Assembly: GCF_008831285.2 (NCBI RefSeq)
Contig: NC_045150.1
Coordinates: forward strand, 8,010,001-8,074,000
Direction: 5' to 3'
DNA length: 64,000 nt
DNA from: Nymphaea colorata
Lineage: Eukaryota; Streptophyta; Magnoliopsida; Nymphaeales; Nymphaeaceae
The notes under the pieces were generated by a model that worked only from the letters and a program-made list of their open reading frames with translations, had not been told where the DNA came from and searched no databases. Numbering within the stretch: position 1 is the first letter of the stretch; each line of letters starts with the position of its first letter. Position numbers and translations under genes: made by a program. Shown piece by piece: positions 26,304 through 38,848 of the stretch.

Positions 26304-27131
26304 GGGCTACTGCCCACCCATGTTTGCCAAGTTGTAAATCTTAGCTAACTTGTAAAATATGTAGGGCTATTGCCCAGTCAAGTCTATCGGTTTGGCTAGG
26401 TTGTACGCCTTGATTCTTTCTCCGGAACTTCGGCAGATTAGAGGTCTTTATTTGTTTCGGCTATTTGTACATTATTGCTTGGTTCATCTTTGGCCAGTTT
26501 TCCCAACGGATTGAAAAAAGAAAAAAAAAAGAACTGCCAAATAATGTAGCGTGATTTGAGTTGCGACAAGGGATTGACGTAGGCCGTCTATAACGATAGA
26601 TATGAACTTGATGCAGGTGAAGGACAATTTTTCTCCTTCCCATGTGAAAATCAATGTTGTCAATATGAGCATATCCATCAGAAGTGAGGAAATTTTTTCA
26701 CGTAAAAGGGTTAGATAATGACCTAAGCGAAGATCTCTCTCTCTCTCTCTCTCTCTCTGAGCCTGTAATATGGTTCATTACTTTTCTGTGCACTTTGACT
26801 GAATTTGATGGGATTTCAGCTGTTTCTTTTGAATCTAATTTCACAGATGAAAGATCTAATTCTTCAGGTGCGAAAAAAGAGGGGAGGATCCTTATGCACA
26901 AGTTGCAGTTCATAAGGATTTAAAATCAACAGACTTAGAAGATTTTCTTCAAAATTTATCAGAGTGAAGGGTCATGAAGGATGATTTGTGCGTCGAATTT
27001 TCACGACTTTTTTGACTCGTAAATTTGAAGGTTCCGGCTTGATCCATATAAACATATTTCAACGAAGCTACAAGAATTCAGCCAACCCTCCCTTAAATAG
27101 CCAAGTGTTGAATTCACTTGGCTATACTTAT
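26304..27131. other. Tail-to-tail spacer between FBN11 and lipase A
   Basis: Holds the two 3' UTRs and a (CT)n run at 26734-26758. No gene was seen. Confidence 0.6.
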
Positions 27132-28321
27132 TTATTCATTAGGTGCTAACGGTAAAGCGCATATGATGGTGGTGGACACTATCTCTGTACGGTGACCATG
27201 GTGTTTGTATTCCAGAATTAAGTCATCATCCCACCACTGTTTGATTCCATGGCACTCACCCGCCCCCTTTTCTGCCATATTGAGGATGAGACAGGCGGAT
27301 GGAGTCACGTAAGGCAGGTGGAGCTCTTCGAATTGAGGACCGGCCGTGGGGTTCAGCTGGGGCATCCAGTTAGGCCAAGAGAACAGTGGTATCTTCGCCA
27401 TATCTCGCTGATGGTAGTACTTGATGTAGCCGCTGCAAATGAAGTCTCCCGGATTCAACAGGAACCGTGGTTGCCACTTGACGAGATTTTGGAAGGCCTT
27501 CTGACCTGCATCTGACGAGACTGCTTCTTTCTGAGCATTCACAAACATGTTCCAGGCAATGAAGCCCAAGGGATTGATGAACGTAGTGTTTTTGAACAAG
27601 TCAAGAACACCCTTCCCCAAGTGGTCCAGAACGATGGGCGGATTGAAGAGAAAAGTATCCAAGTAAATTCCACCTTTTGCCTTGATCTTTCCGACAAGCA
27701 ATCCGATGGCAGCACCAAGGGAATGGCCGCACAGCCAAATCTTGTTTTCTTGGCCGCATAAAAGAGAGAGGCGGTGCACGGCTTCCAAGGCAACTTTGAA
27801 GTTGTTGGACCAGGCGAGGCCGCCGAACGGCATGTTCAACACTGTTCTTCGGTCGCAGTCCGTGACCATGCCTCGGAATGCCAACACCAAGAACGGAGTT
27901 TCCGGCGCGTCCAGGTGGATGGTACGCTGGTAGATGGCTCCAAAGATGCCATCGTCATCAGGGCTGATGAGCTCTTTCAACAACACATAGCCGAAAGACT
28001 CCCACCATGGTGGTGCCAAGGCACGCTCGCCGATTCCGCCCTCTCGGCGATCATGTTCCAGGACGTAAACACCATTAATGAAGCAGGCGGCGACCGCATA
28101 TTGATGCTCTTCATGTTGCCACCTGAACCAAGAGCAAAAAATGAAAGCAAGTGAAATAAGAAAGACAGATTTAGTTAATTCTACATTTAAATCATGAACA
28201 GAGAGTGAGAGATGCACCAGTTGGTAGGTAAATGCTTAGGTCCATGCGATGTGAAATCCGCCCTTTCTGCAATTCCACTGTACTTTTTGCCCGAAAATGA
28301 TGATGAGGAGTTGTTTCCCAT
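27132..28321 (-). CDS. Alpha/beta-hydrolase, class-3 lipase type (copy A)
   Basis: Two exons, 28218-28321 and 27132-28122 (minus strand), encode 364 aa; the junction splits a Trp codon in phase 2. The protein belongs to the plant family typified by Arabidopsis At4g10955, often labelled GDSL esterase/lipase although the nucleophile motif is GHSLGAA, the GxSxG elbow of class-3 lipases (Ser near residue 169). The conserved start of the family, with a GPKHLP segment followed by WWQHEEH, is present. The reaction is presumably ester hydrolysis of a lipid; the substrate is unknown. The ATG at 28321 is the first in frame. No signal peptide is evident. It lies tail-to-tail with FBN11, and its duplicate is at 37701-38848. 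Confidence 0.85.
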
Positions 28322-29288
28322 TTCAGAATTGAACTGAGAAAGTGAAAAAACATGATTTTGCCCCTTCGAAATTGAAGACAAGAAATGTACGAATATTTAA
28401 AAGCGCACACATGTATTTGTAATGTAAAAATATTTAATATAATGTAGTTAGTTATTGTTTTTATAATGTTATCAGTTATAATTAAAAGGATACAGACAAA
28501 TTAATGACCACAATCTCTTTTATATGAAGTGAGTTTTAGTCATTTTGTTTCTTTGTTTCATCAATTTAACTTAAATTGTCAGCTAGCTTTTTATTATTTT
28601 CAAATCAAGAGTGCTTTTTAATAAATCCCACCTGCTCAAAAACATGGAACTAGACCTTCTGTTGTCTTCCTATGTTTTTTGTATCAGTCTTTTATCTTCC
28701 TTTGCCGGCAGAAAAACTGAGATGACGCCAATAAAATGAATTTCCACTTTTCTCATTCCACCTGGATGTTGTTGAACATGCTTATAAAATATCTTCATTG
28801 TTTATTGCTCTCTCTCTCATATGAGGAAATTTTTTTGCGAATTAGGTGCCACGAAAAGGTCCAAAACCTCTTTGTTTTGTTGATACATGTTTTCTTGTTA
28901 AAATAATTTGTAATTTGGAATAGATTTACAAGTTTGAGATCCAAATCCACAATAAGAAATTATAATGACAGTGCATGTTTTTTATCTCCCCCAAAAAGTT
29001 TTGGAATTCGTAAAATACTTAGATACTTGATTTGCGAGTTTATTATCATTTCTTGAAGCATGATATCACATGTATGTTCTTGAAATCCTTCCCATGCAGA
29101 GTTCAGGAGGACATAGCTTAAAAGACAACAAAAACAGAATACTCCACCATCGCCTTTCTTCTCTTCTCCTCAAAACCCCCATGTAGATCATTATTTTCCT
29201 AAAAGTCTCTTCATTATTTAATTAATTCTCAAACACTTTCTTATGGAGAGCCTGCTCTCTATACTTTTGCTAGCTACTCAAACAAGTT
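28322..29288. other. Upstream DNA of lipase A
   Basis: AT-rich DNA colinear with block B. The stretch near 29.13-29.26 kb is absent from B. No gene was seen. Confidence 0.5.
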
Positions 29289-29850
29289 TGGTATCAGACC
29301 AGTGTTTGACAATATGATATAATTTTTTTGAATTGACTCTATAACATCAAGCTCCTCCAACTCCAGCTTCAATTTTTCTCAAAACCAAGTATCAAATGAA
29401 AGCTCGTAGGTTTGGAGTGTAAAACTAAATACCTTATTCATTTTACATGATCTTTGGCAGCATATTGTTGAAGGATACCAAAAACCTGAAGAAGATGTTA
29501 CTTCGGCTTCACTGACTCCAATCAAGCAAAATGAATTCAAAGATTACATGAAGAAAGGCACTGAAGTGCTTCTCTTTCTTCAACAAGGGCTAAGTAAATC
29601 CATCTTTCTTGGTATTTAGAATGCTTCAAAATCAAAAGAAGCACGAAATATCTTGAATAAGGAATTTCAATTTTTTGATAAAGCTGTACCAATAACATTT
29701 CAATATATTTGAAAAGAATTTTACAAAGTCGATGGAAGACAACAAAAACATGCAAAAATTCTTTTCTTTGATTGCTCAATTACAATTGAGATTAGAATTT
29801 TTGGAGGCGATATGGACGATGAAAGAATTGTTGAGAAGGTTTTATGAAGT
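29289..29850 (+). mobile_element. Decayed copia gag fragment (copy A)
   Basis: A tRNA-Met-like primer-site remnant (TGGTATCAG) at 29289 is followed by sequence whose translation resembles the N-terminal gag of TNT1-type copia elements (YQKPE and LTPIKQN motifs in a frame with breaks). The rest of the element is absent. It is shared with block B at 39887-40262, so the fragment predates the duplication. Confidence 0.55.
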
Positions 29851-32800
29851 CTTGCTGCCTATATGTAACTTGGAGTTATATATATAGCTCTAAGGCTATA
29901 ATCAAAGTAATCATGATTGAACCGAAATTAATTAGATGAGAGGATCTCCTTCTCAATTTATGATCAAAGTCTCTCCCTCCCAACATTAGCATAAGGATAT
30001 TTACTATAGAAATAAGATGTCATTAATGCATCAAGGTTCCAAGCAGAGATGGAGCTACATTGCAGCAGGAATTGCCCACACCAGCCAACAAAATTACTTT
30101 ATTTACATATACAAACTTTATTAATTTTTAGTTTTTTCATATATGAGTGCCCCTTCAAAGTTTCAAATTTAAACTAATAGTGCCCCTCAACCAAAAGTAA
30201 GCTCCCAGTCATAATGGCAGTTACAACTTACAACTGAAATTTCTAAGAAAGAAAAGACAATCAATTGATATGAAAGATGTAAAAGTTTTGTAAAAAAAGA
30301 AAAAAATGAACATTGAGGCCAGTGGAAGTTTTTTTGTCCAAAATTAATGAATAGAACATGATGATAAATGTGTTGACTGCACCTAACATGCTTGTAACCA
30401 TGTCCCAAGACATGCCTTGCATTGGCCACTAATGTCCTCCCATGTCAACAGGTGCATAACTCTCTTCTTTAAGCATGTGGGTGCCTTTGTGTATAGTATT
30501 GGTAAAGAACATGAAAAGATTATATATGAAGCTGCACTACTGCCATCGCAGACATTGCCGCAGCTTAAGACATCAAAGGCCGGAGAACAGGGAGGTCTTT
30601 GGGCCTCATTCCAGCTGGTAGGGATGAACCTCTAACTCAGCCAAAAGACAGATCATACCTGAAGGTGGATTTGGAAAGCCACCTGGAATAAGGAGCCTAA
30701 GAAATGAAGAGCAGAAGAAACTTTTGTTTACCTTTTTTGTTTGGTATTATGGGATTGCGCAGTCCCTTGCAACTTCGACCAAATGAGGCACTGTTAGCAT
30801 GAGAATAATTTGGACTCCTTCAGCTAAAAATTTCTCAAGCCAATGCCTCCTCAGAAGATCTCCTTTTACTAAGTAGGATGTAAAAGGAATGTAGAGAACT
30901 CTGGCCGCTCGGATTTCCTTTTACTCTCAAACGGCCTGCAAGTAATGGATGGAAGTCGCACAACAATGATGCTTAGTAAGGGGAGTTTGCAGCCAAGGGT
31001 CTTCCATCCTTTCTAGAGCATGGTATCATCTTTTATAGTTCTCGGACCCACACACTTGATATTTTTTGCATAAATAAGATGCAATTTCTAGAGAAAAGTT
31101 AGTCTATCTTCACCATGGTTAGTTTCATGGTGAGGAAGAGAAGCGCCTGTTTCAAATGTATTGGAAACATTAATGGCATGCGATTTGATATCTTTTAAAA
31201 CTTGAGCGTGTTTTTGTTTTACAGTCAAAACCTGTGCTTGCATTTTTGTAAATTTTTTTAACAGGTGTTAACAACATACCACCTGAAAAAGAAGCCCTAA
31301 GCATGAATTGTGCTGGGGTTTGGGTGAGTAGTAGCTGCCTTAAGCTTGACGGTGCACGAGTATCACCAATAGAAATCAAGGTGGAAAGACACCATACACC
31401 ACTCCTTCCCGACCAGCTATACTATACCTCCTTAAACCTGCATTTTGTAACATTTTCAATTTCTTGACTGCAACCTAAATTTTAATAGATATTTAATTTA
31501 GCTACTTTTTTTTTTATTAAAACTCACTTTAGACCTGAGGAACATGGTTTCCAGAATTTTTTAGGGTTTTAAAGAATTATAGCTTTACATTCGTAAATGG
31601 CACGCGAGGGATTAAGGCAGAAACAAGGGGACGGGTTAAAGAAAAACTTTATTATTTTAAAACATCTTCGCCTGATCTACTGCTCGGGGACCTTCTTAGG
31701 GTAGTTTCTTGCCATGTACTGGCAATCTCAAACGCCTATTAAAAAATTCACAGAAGAATGGCCTGTTTTTGCATTAGAACAAAGATTTCCATGCATGACA
31801 GTTCATTTCTTCAAGAGAAAGATCGTTCCAGTATCATTACTAACTATCAGATGGAATTTATCACAGCTGTTTTGTTCAAAATTATTTGTTAAGTGAAAAG
31901 ACAGCTCCAAGTCTGCGCTGATAGAAGGATTTTCAAGCAAAGAACGGAAAAAATAAATTTAAAAAAAGGACACGGAGACTCATGTGATTTGGAGAAAATA
32001 ATTAAATTCTCCGAGATCCTCGACTGCTTTAGATTCTTACATTTGTTTTAACATGTTACAATAATATGAATAATTTTTGTTTTATATTAAAATAGCCATA
32101 ATAACAAAATACACATATATGCTCATCAAAAGGTTTGCGATTAAAGTTTCGGAAGTATATAAAAGGGCCGTTTGGAAAATTAGATGATACCTCAAAACCT
32201 GGTTTGGGAGGCAAAACTAGGTTTTTCTTCAATACCAGATTCTTGAAGTGCATTGGTACTATCAAAATGGGTTTGAGGAATGCCTATTTCTGACAAAACT
32301 TGATTTGGTAAATTGGGTGAAAACCCTAACACTGATCAGTCATTCATAAAAAAAAAAAAAAAAAACACTTTCTAAAATTTATTAGAAATTTTTCACAAAA
32401 CTGGGTTAGAAGAAGATGTCATCCAAACACCCAGAAAAAGATACTTAGATCCACATCCAATAGATTCAGCAGTTGCAAGTAACTTGCATGTGAGCAGTGG
32501 TGATTGAACAGAAACTTACATCAATATGTGAGGGGCATACATACGCACTATGGCAAGACTGCTGGACTGACGATATTTCATGTAGGTCGCCATATTGAGT
32601 TTGAGTTGCATGCACAGAAGTGTACACAGGGTGGCAGATTTTTGAAATTTCTTAGAAAAGAAGTTGACATTATAAATATTTTCACCTTTTTTACAATCAT
32701 TTTTTACCCTTTTTAAAATTTATTTTTATTATTTTAATAGAAGTATTTTGGTCACACCCCTTGTGCATGTAACCAGCTTGGAGAAATAAGTTAGTCACTG

Positions 32801-33454
32801 TTGTTTGGGCGATGAATGAATGAAAGTAAAGCACTGATGACTCGTAGAGAATAAAAAATATATGCTGTATATAGTGACATGGAATATGAGTACACCGAAT
32901 AGAATCTGGACATTTTTACTTTGCACGCTCATCTTTTCACGTGGTGTTGGTCTCTAAGACTTTGCAGCCAACCTGTGTTTACATAATCATGATTAGAATG
33001 CATCATCTGAAAGGTGCACCACTAAAACACCCAACATATATAATGTCCAGTTCTTTTGTATGTCTAGGTAAGAGGGGGAGCTGCTCGGCTTAAGGTCAAA
33101 ACCATTACCCAAACCTTTGTTGTCTTAGTACAGAGCTTGTTTTCTGTGCTTTGGAATGCTGCTCCTCTTGCACTTCAACTTGCATGTCAATAGTTTTTCT
33201 TTGGTAGTATAAATATAAGGAGCTAAAGTTTCAAGAAGTCAAAATGGATACTAGCCGTCTACCAGCCCATGCTCCATCTGTTGTAACAAATCCCTCATAA
33301 ATACTTCCTTTGTACATGGTTTTTCTAATGCTAAAAGCATCTTCTTAGTGGGACGCAATGTTCTCTGTACCAATTATATAATGGTGGCAAAGGCATATGA
33401 TTCGTGATTCATTATCATAAAAGAAAGGCCATCATGGACAACTACGTTTTTTCA
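29851..33454. other. Non-coding DNA of block A
   Basis: Apart from short unconvincing frames, no gene can be supported. From about 30.18 kb onward it is colinear with block B (40.3 kb, then 45.6-48.6 kb). The frames around 30417-30635 and 45696-45959 are homologous but carry different stops, consistent with neutral decay. Confidence 0.5.
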
Positions 33455-33462
33455 TTTTTTAT

Positions 33463-34499
33463 TAGGCCTGGGCGTCGGCCCGGCCCGGTATGGGCAGGGT
33501 TCGGGTCGAGGATTTCCCTTATCGGGTTCAACTTGAGTGAGCCCGGCCCGGCCCGACGGACCATTAGGTCAATGTCTTCCTGATTTCGGAGGATGATTTC
33601 CTTCCTCCGCCGCGCCCTCCCTCTCTTTTCGCATTTTCCAGTTCATCGTTTTCTTGGATCAACTCAGGAGATGAAGAGTACTTGGACACCAACAACAGCA
33701 CCTTCACTGTCTTCTCGTTTGCAGTATGTCTGTGAAAAACTGGAGGAAAAATATTCTTTGTTTTTTGTTGGGCCTCATTTCTTTTAACTCGACCCGTCTG
33801 CCTTTGCCATCTCTACCGTTGAGCTGAAGCAGACGCCCAAACGACAGAAAACCAGTCGTCTTCCTAGTGCGAGGAGCAGAGATCTCCTCTTGCTTAAACA
33901 GGGAGGCGACTTGGGTATAGGAGGAAGACGGCGTTTGACGCCTGCAGACTTTCTCCTAACATTCCTTTGGGTCTGCCGGCGCTGGGAGGTGGTCTTCCTC
34001 ACAGCGGCAACACAAAAAACAATGGCAAAGAAGGATGAGGTGGCGGCCGAAAGCGCCGGACTCGGCTCCAGCCACCTTCTGTGCGGTGCAATGGAGGAGG
34101 TCGCTCCTCTCTCCGGTGGCGGTGATGGAAGTTGGGCAGAGGCAACCTTGGAGGCACAGGAGAAAAATCGTGTGCTAGGGTTTCATGAGAGGGCTAGAGA
34201 ACTCTCGTGAGGAGAGAGAAAATGAAAGTGAAAATGAAAGAAAAAATCGGCGAGGGCTTTTATAGTCGAATTTTGAACATTACAAAATCAGTCCATCATT
34301 TATGTGTTATTTTCGAAAAATGTGTTAAATTTCTTAGAAATTAAAGCCGCAACAAAAACGAGCCGGGCTGGGCTCGGGCATGGTCGACCAGGCCCGGCCC
34401 GGTACCCGGCCCAGCCCGTCAAATAATTGGGCCGGGCCTGGGCTGGGTCTTGGGCCCGACGGGCTGACCCGGGCTGGCCCGGCCCGATGCCCAAGCCTA
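33463..34499. mobile_element. Non-autonomous hAT-like element 1 (1,037 bp)
   Basis: The ends are near-perfect inverted repeats: TAGGCCTGGGC at the left and GCCCAAGCCTA at the right. They are flanked by 8-bp direct duplications TTTTTTAT at 33455-33462 and 34500-34507. The 8-bp target duplication and TAGG-type ends fit the hAT superfamily. Both subterminal regions are dense in GGCCCGG motifs. No transposase is encoded. The homologous unit at 53.05 kb shows the uninterrupted site. The interior has a 62-codon frame starting at 34022 that is Ala/Glu/Ser-rich and unrecognised; it may be captured host DNA. Confidence 0.85.
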
Positions 34500-34714
34500 T
34501 TTTTTATGCACTTTGGCTTATGGTTAAGTGAACCAACACTAGAAGTTTTTTCGATAAGGTTTTCCATAATAATGGTGGCATAGGCATGTGTTCTCTGAGG
34601 CTGTGAGGGGTAAGGAGTAAAAGAGAATTTATTTTTAGTCATTGTAGCTATTCTTTGAAAAAAAATGGGCATTTTGGAGATTTTACCTTTTTTTACTTTT
34701 CATTGTCTCCTACA

Positions 34715-34950
34715 AAAGTTCCACAACAACCTTGCCAGGGAGAGACCCTCTAACCTTTTATTGCAATAGCAAAAATTGGTAGTCTCCCTACATTAAGGGT
34801 TAGAACGAGCAGAGAAAGTAAACCAAACCACGATGACACCAAAAGCTGAAGGAACCAAAATTACATTGTTTGGGTTATAAGAGACAAAATATAATGACCA
34901 GGTTGTTGTTGTTGAAGAATTTGCACTCTATGAAATAAGTAGTTGTAGTT
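34715..34950. other. Unique spacer between duplication blocks
   Basis: 236 bp present only once, joining the end of block A to the start of block B. It is AT-rich and no gene was seen. Confidence 0.6.
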
Positions 34951-35391
34951 GTTTCCAATCAAAATTTGTTCTGAAATCCCCCACTTGCCGTGGGGTTTGA
35001 TAAGGCTGGAAATCAGCTTATCAATCACCTAACCATCAACTTGTAATAAATGTGTCGTGCCTTATTTTATTTCTATTTTATGTGTGACTGTGACCTTTTC
35101 CCTTTTTTACCTTCAAAAATAAAGATGATGACCTTTTCTCCACCTGCATGATCATGACTAGCATTTTTTCGTAATCTGATCTTCAAGCTTAACTTCATCA
35201 GCCAGGTCCATGTGCATGTGAAAGTTGCTGCCTGTGCAATGAATCTGATGTCACTAGAATTTTAGAATCATATCTGCTTGTGTTTTGTGATCAACATGTT
35301 TGTTGGTTTCTCAAATGCAGCATGAAAAATGTAAATTTTTTTTGGCAATTCTTATTGCTTTAGTAATTTGAAGTACTGCCTATCCCTGCAG

Positions 35392-36770
35392 TTGTTTAGA
35401 TGCACTTCGGCATCCCTTTTTATGTGGTCCAAAGTGGCGGGTGGACCCATCAGTTGATATCATTAAGTGGGGAGTAGGTTCTACTGCTGTTCGGATCACA
35501 GAGGAGTATATATATGGTCGACATCAAGTAAGCATGTGACTGTTATTATTTTGCTCGTGAACTTCCCATTTCACCACCTTAGCCTATGGTAATTTTTGCA
35601 GTTTTACTAGCTGGTAGCCACTAGCGTGTGAGCGTGAATAGGTCTAGAGGTTGATGAAACGGCCTCCGGCTTTCTTATTATCTAGATAGAGATGAATTGA
35701 GTTTCTTGTTCCCTTGATAAACTTGCTGCATTAATGTCTTCAGTGGGGTGAGAATCATATGTGTGATGGCAATCAAGTAACATGTATCCACTCGATGTCA
35801 ATTTTGATCTTGTTTACCATCTTTATAAGAAAAATTGTAGAGCAGTTGGATAAAATCTGTCAGGTCCTAGAACAGTTGCTTACGGTGAAATTTAAAAAGT
35901 TACCATGGCTGCTACTGACGAAAATTTTTAGATCTGGAGGTATTTTCTCTTCCTATAGTCATACAGGGATAAGTGGTGACAACCTTCTTTTGCTGTTACA
36001 GCGGAGTAGGTTGGCATATTTCATTGAGCTGATGGAGAAAATTAATCCTTACCCAAAGCTGAAGGTAAAACTTGTACTACTCTAGTTGGTATCTCTTTTT
36101 GTGTGCACTTTCTGTTGCAGAATTGTTGCAAGTGCAGAACTGGAATGAGTACCTGCCAGGAAAATGGCGCCTTTTATATTCCACTGGCAGGCATATTGGT
36201 CTCACTCTCCGCCAGCCTTCGCCAAGCATCCTTATTGGCAACGCACACCTCGCCTTTAGTCCATTGTCGGAAAATTTCTTCTTCATTCAATCCAATGTAG
36301 ATTTTACGGTCTTATCTGCCGATCACTGGCCGCACAACAAAGTTGGTGCCGCAGGGAAATTGCAAAAAACCTGTAAATCTAAAGTTGCATAAGGTAGTTG
36401 GATTTATGGGAGTGAAGAAAAGGATGATATGCCGAGCTTAATCCAGTCTGCCTCTCAAGAATCGTCTGCCAGAAAACCTATTAACAGAAGGATGTGGAGG
36501 AGAGCAAGCCCGGTTGAGGATATCCCACAGGCACTTCCCGCTGCTAGCCTCTTACCAGGAGAAATAGAGGTGACAATGAATCTGGATGAAGTGCCAGATG
36601 ATGTAGAGGGGATGAAGAAGGTCTTGCGTGAGGTTCGTGTACAGATCCCACCTGAGATGTTCAATGTCTCGAAATTAGTCTCTGCGACATATGCTGATTC
36701 AAGATTATTGGTTTTGCGAAGTGTTGCAGGCTCTGCGCTCCTATTTACGCGTACACCAGCACAATCTTGA
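35392..36770 (+). pseudogene. FBN11 3'-terminal duplicate, truncated and interrupted
   Basis: Matches FBN11 exons 12-14 at 35392-35527, 36002-36064 and 36138-36770. Splice sites and exon lengths (136, 63 and 633 nt) are conserved exactly. Exons 1-11, the promoter and most of the kinase-like domain are absent because the duplication began in intron 11. In the last exon a GAA codon of the parent has become TAA (36390-36392), stopping the fibrillin domain about 84 codons in. The frame then reopens unchanged to the same TGA at 36768-36770. There are no frameshifts. This suggests recent loss. Transcription is not excluded. Confidence 0.85.
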
Positions 36771-36924
36771 GGGCTAATGCCCACCCATGTTTGCCAAGTT
36801 GTAAATCTTAGCTAACTTGTAAAATATGTAGGGCTATTGCCCAGTTAAGCTTATCGGTTTGGCTAAGTTGTACGCCTGATTCTTTCTCGGGAACTTCCGC
36901 AGATTCGAGGTGTTTATTTGTTTC

Positions 36925-37078
36925 GGCTATTTGTACATTATTGCTTTGTTCATCTTTGGCCAGTTTTCCCAATGGAAAGAGAGAGAGAGAGAGATTTGTG
37001 AAGTGTTGCACAGGCTATTTGTACATTATTGCTTGGTTCATCTTTGGCCAGTTTTCCCAATGGAGAGAGAGAGAGAGA
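36925..37078. repeat. 88-bp tandem duplication with GA tracts
   Basis: The segment starting ggctatttgtacatta at 36925 recurs at 37013; each copy ends in a short GA run. Block A has only one copy (near 26.46 kb), so this arose after the segmental duplication. Confidence 0.75.
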
Positions 37079-37420
37079 ACTGTCAAATAATGCAGAGTGA
37101 TTTGAGTTGCGACAAGGAATTAACGTAGGCCGTCTATAATGATAGATATGAACATGATGCAGCTGAAGGACAATTTTTCTCCTCCCGTGTGAAAATCAGT
37201 GTTGTCAAGATGAGCATATTCATCAGAAGTGAGGAAATTCTTTCACGTAAAAGGGATTTGATAATAAGGGAAGATTTCTCTCTCTCTCTCTCTGAGCCTG
37301 TGATTTGGTTCATTACTTTTCTGTGCACTTCGCTGAATTTGATGGGATTTCAGCTGTTTCTTTTGAATCTGATTTCACAGATGAAAGATCTAATTCCTCA
37401 GGTGCTATAAAAGAGGGTGT

Positions 37421-37443
37421 GGGGGGGGGGGGGGGGGGGGGGG
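37421..37443. repeat. G23 homopolymer
   Basis: Twenty-three consecutive G residues where block A has GAGGGGAGGATCC. The run lies in the 3' intergenic DNA between the FBN11 pseudogene and lipase B. Confidence 0.9.
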
Positions 37444-37700
37444 TTCCTTATGCACAAGTTGCAGTTCATAAGGATTTAAAATCAACAGCTTGAAAGATTT
37501 TTTCCAAAATTTATCAGAGTGAAAAGCCATGAATGATGATTTGTGCGTCGAATTTTCACCACTTTTTTGGCTCATTAATTTGAAGTCTCCGGCCTGATCC
37601 ATATAAACATATTTCAACGAAGCTACAAGAATTCAGCCAACCCGCCCTTAAATAGCCAAGTATTGAATTCACTTGGCCATACTTATTTATTCATTAGGTG

Positions 37701-38848
37701 CTAACGGTAGAGCACATATGGTGGTGGTGGACGCACTCTCTCTGCACGGAAACCGTGTTTGTATGCCAGAATCAAGTCAACATCCCACCACTGTTTGATT
37801 CCATGGCACTCACCCGCCCCCTTTCTTGCCATATTGAGGATGAGACAGGCGGATGGAGTCACGAAAGGCAGGCGAACCTCTGCGTCATAAGGATCGGCCG
37901 TGGGGTAAGGCTGTATCTTCGCCATATCTGGCTGATGGTAGTATTTGAGGTAGCCACTGCAAATGAAGTCTCCCGGATTCAACAAGAACCGTGGCTGCCA
38001 CTTGACGAGATTTTGGAAGGCCGTCTGACCTGACGAAACTGCTTCATTCTCAGCATTCACAAACAAGTACCAGGCAAAGAAGCCCACGGGATTGATGTCC
38101 ATAGTGTTTTTGAACAAGGCTTGAGGACCCTTCCCCAAGTGGTCCAGAACGATGGGCGGATTGAAGAGAAAAGTATCCAAGTAAATTCCACCTTTTGCCT
38201 TGATTTTTCCGACAAGCAATCCGATTGCAGCACCAACGGAATGGCCGCATAGCCAAATCTTGTTTTCTTGGCCGCATAAAAGAGAGAGGCGGTGCACGGC
38301 TGCCACGGCAACTTTGAAGTTGTTGAACCAGGCGAGGCTGCCGAACGGCATGTTCAACTTTATTGTTCTTCGGTCGCAGTCCGTGACCATACCTCGGAAT
38401 GCCAACACCCTGAACGGAGTTTTCGGCGCGTCCAGGCGGATGGTACGCTGGTAGACGGCTCCAAAGATGCCACCGTCATCAGGGCTGATGAGCTTTTCCA
38501 ACAACACATAGCCGAAAGACTCCCACCATGGTGGTGCCAATGCAAACATGCCGGTTGGACGCTCTCGGCGATCATGTTCCAGGACGTAAACACCATTAAT
38601 GAAGCAGGCGGCGACCGCAGACTGATGCTCTTCATGTTGCCACCTGCACCAAGAGCAAAAAAATAAAGCAGGTGCAATAAGAAAGACAGATTTAGCTAAT
38701 TCTACATTTAAATCATGAACAGAGAGTGAGAGATGCACCAGTTGCGAGGCAAATGCTTAGGTCCATGCAATGTGAAATTCGCCCTTTCTGGCGTTTCTGC
38801 AATTCCACTGTAGTTTTTGCCCGAAGATGATGAGGAGTTGTTTCCCAT
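37701..38848 (-). CDS. Alpha/beta-hydrolase, class-3 lipase type (copy B)
   Basis: Duplicate of the lipase at 27132-28321, with exons 38739-38848 and 37701-38643 (minus strand) encoding 350 aa. The intron position and phase are unchanged, and the nucleophile elbow reads GHSVGAA. Relative to copy A there are several coding indels, and those inside the main body are multiples of three: two codons lost before AFQNL, one gained in RRTIKLNM, and about ten lost after MAKI. The final dozen residues differ because of local indels and the stop is TAG rather than TAA. The reading frame is otherwise open, so it is probably a functional paralogue. Confidence 0.82.

Larger units (their letters stand above)
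24430..34714 (+). repeat. Tandem segmental duplication, block A
   Basis: From about 24430, inside FBN11 intron 11, to about 34714 the sequence is colinear with block B (34951-49492) in direct orientation. It covers FBN11 exons 12-14 with flanking introns, the 3' intergenic DNA, the lipase gene, a decayed copia gag fragment, long non-coding DNA and one 0.94-kb repeat unit. Block A lacks the copia element present in B. It carries its own hAT-like insertion and about 0.5 kb near 29.7-30.15 kb that is missing in B. Breakpoints were read by eye and may be off by some bases. Confidence 0.9.
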
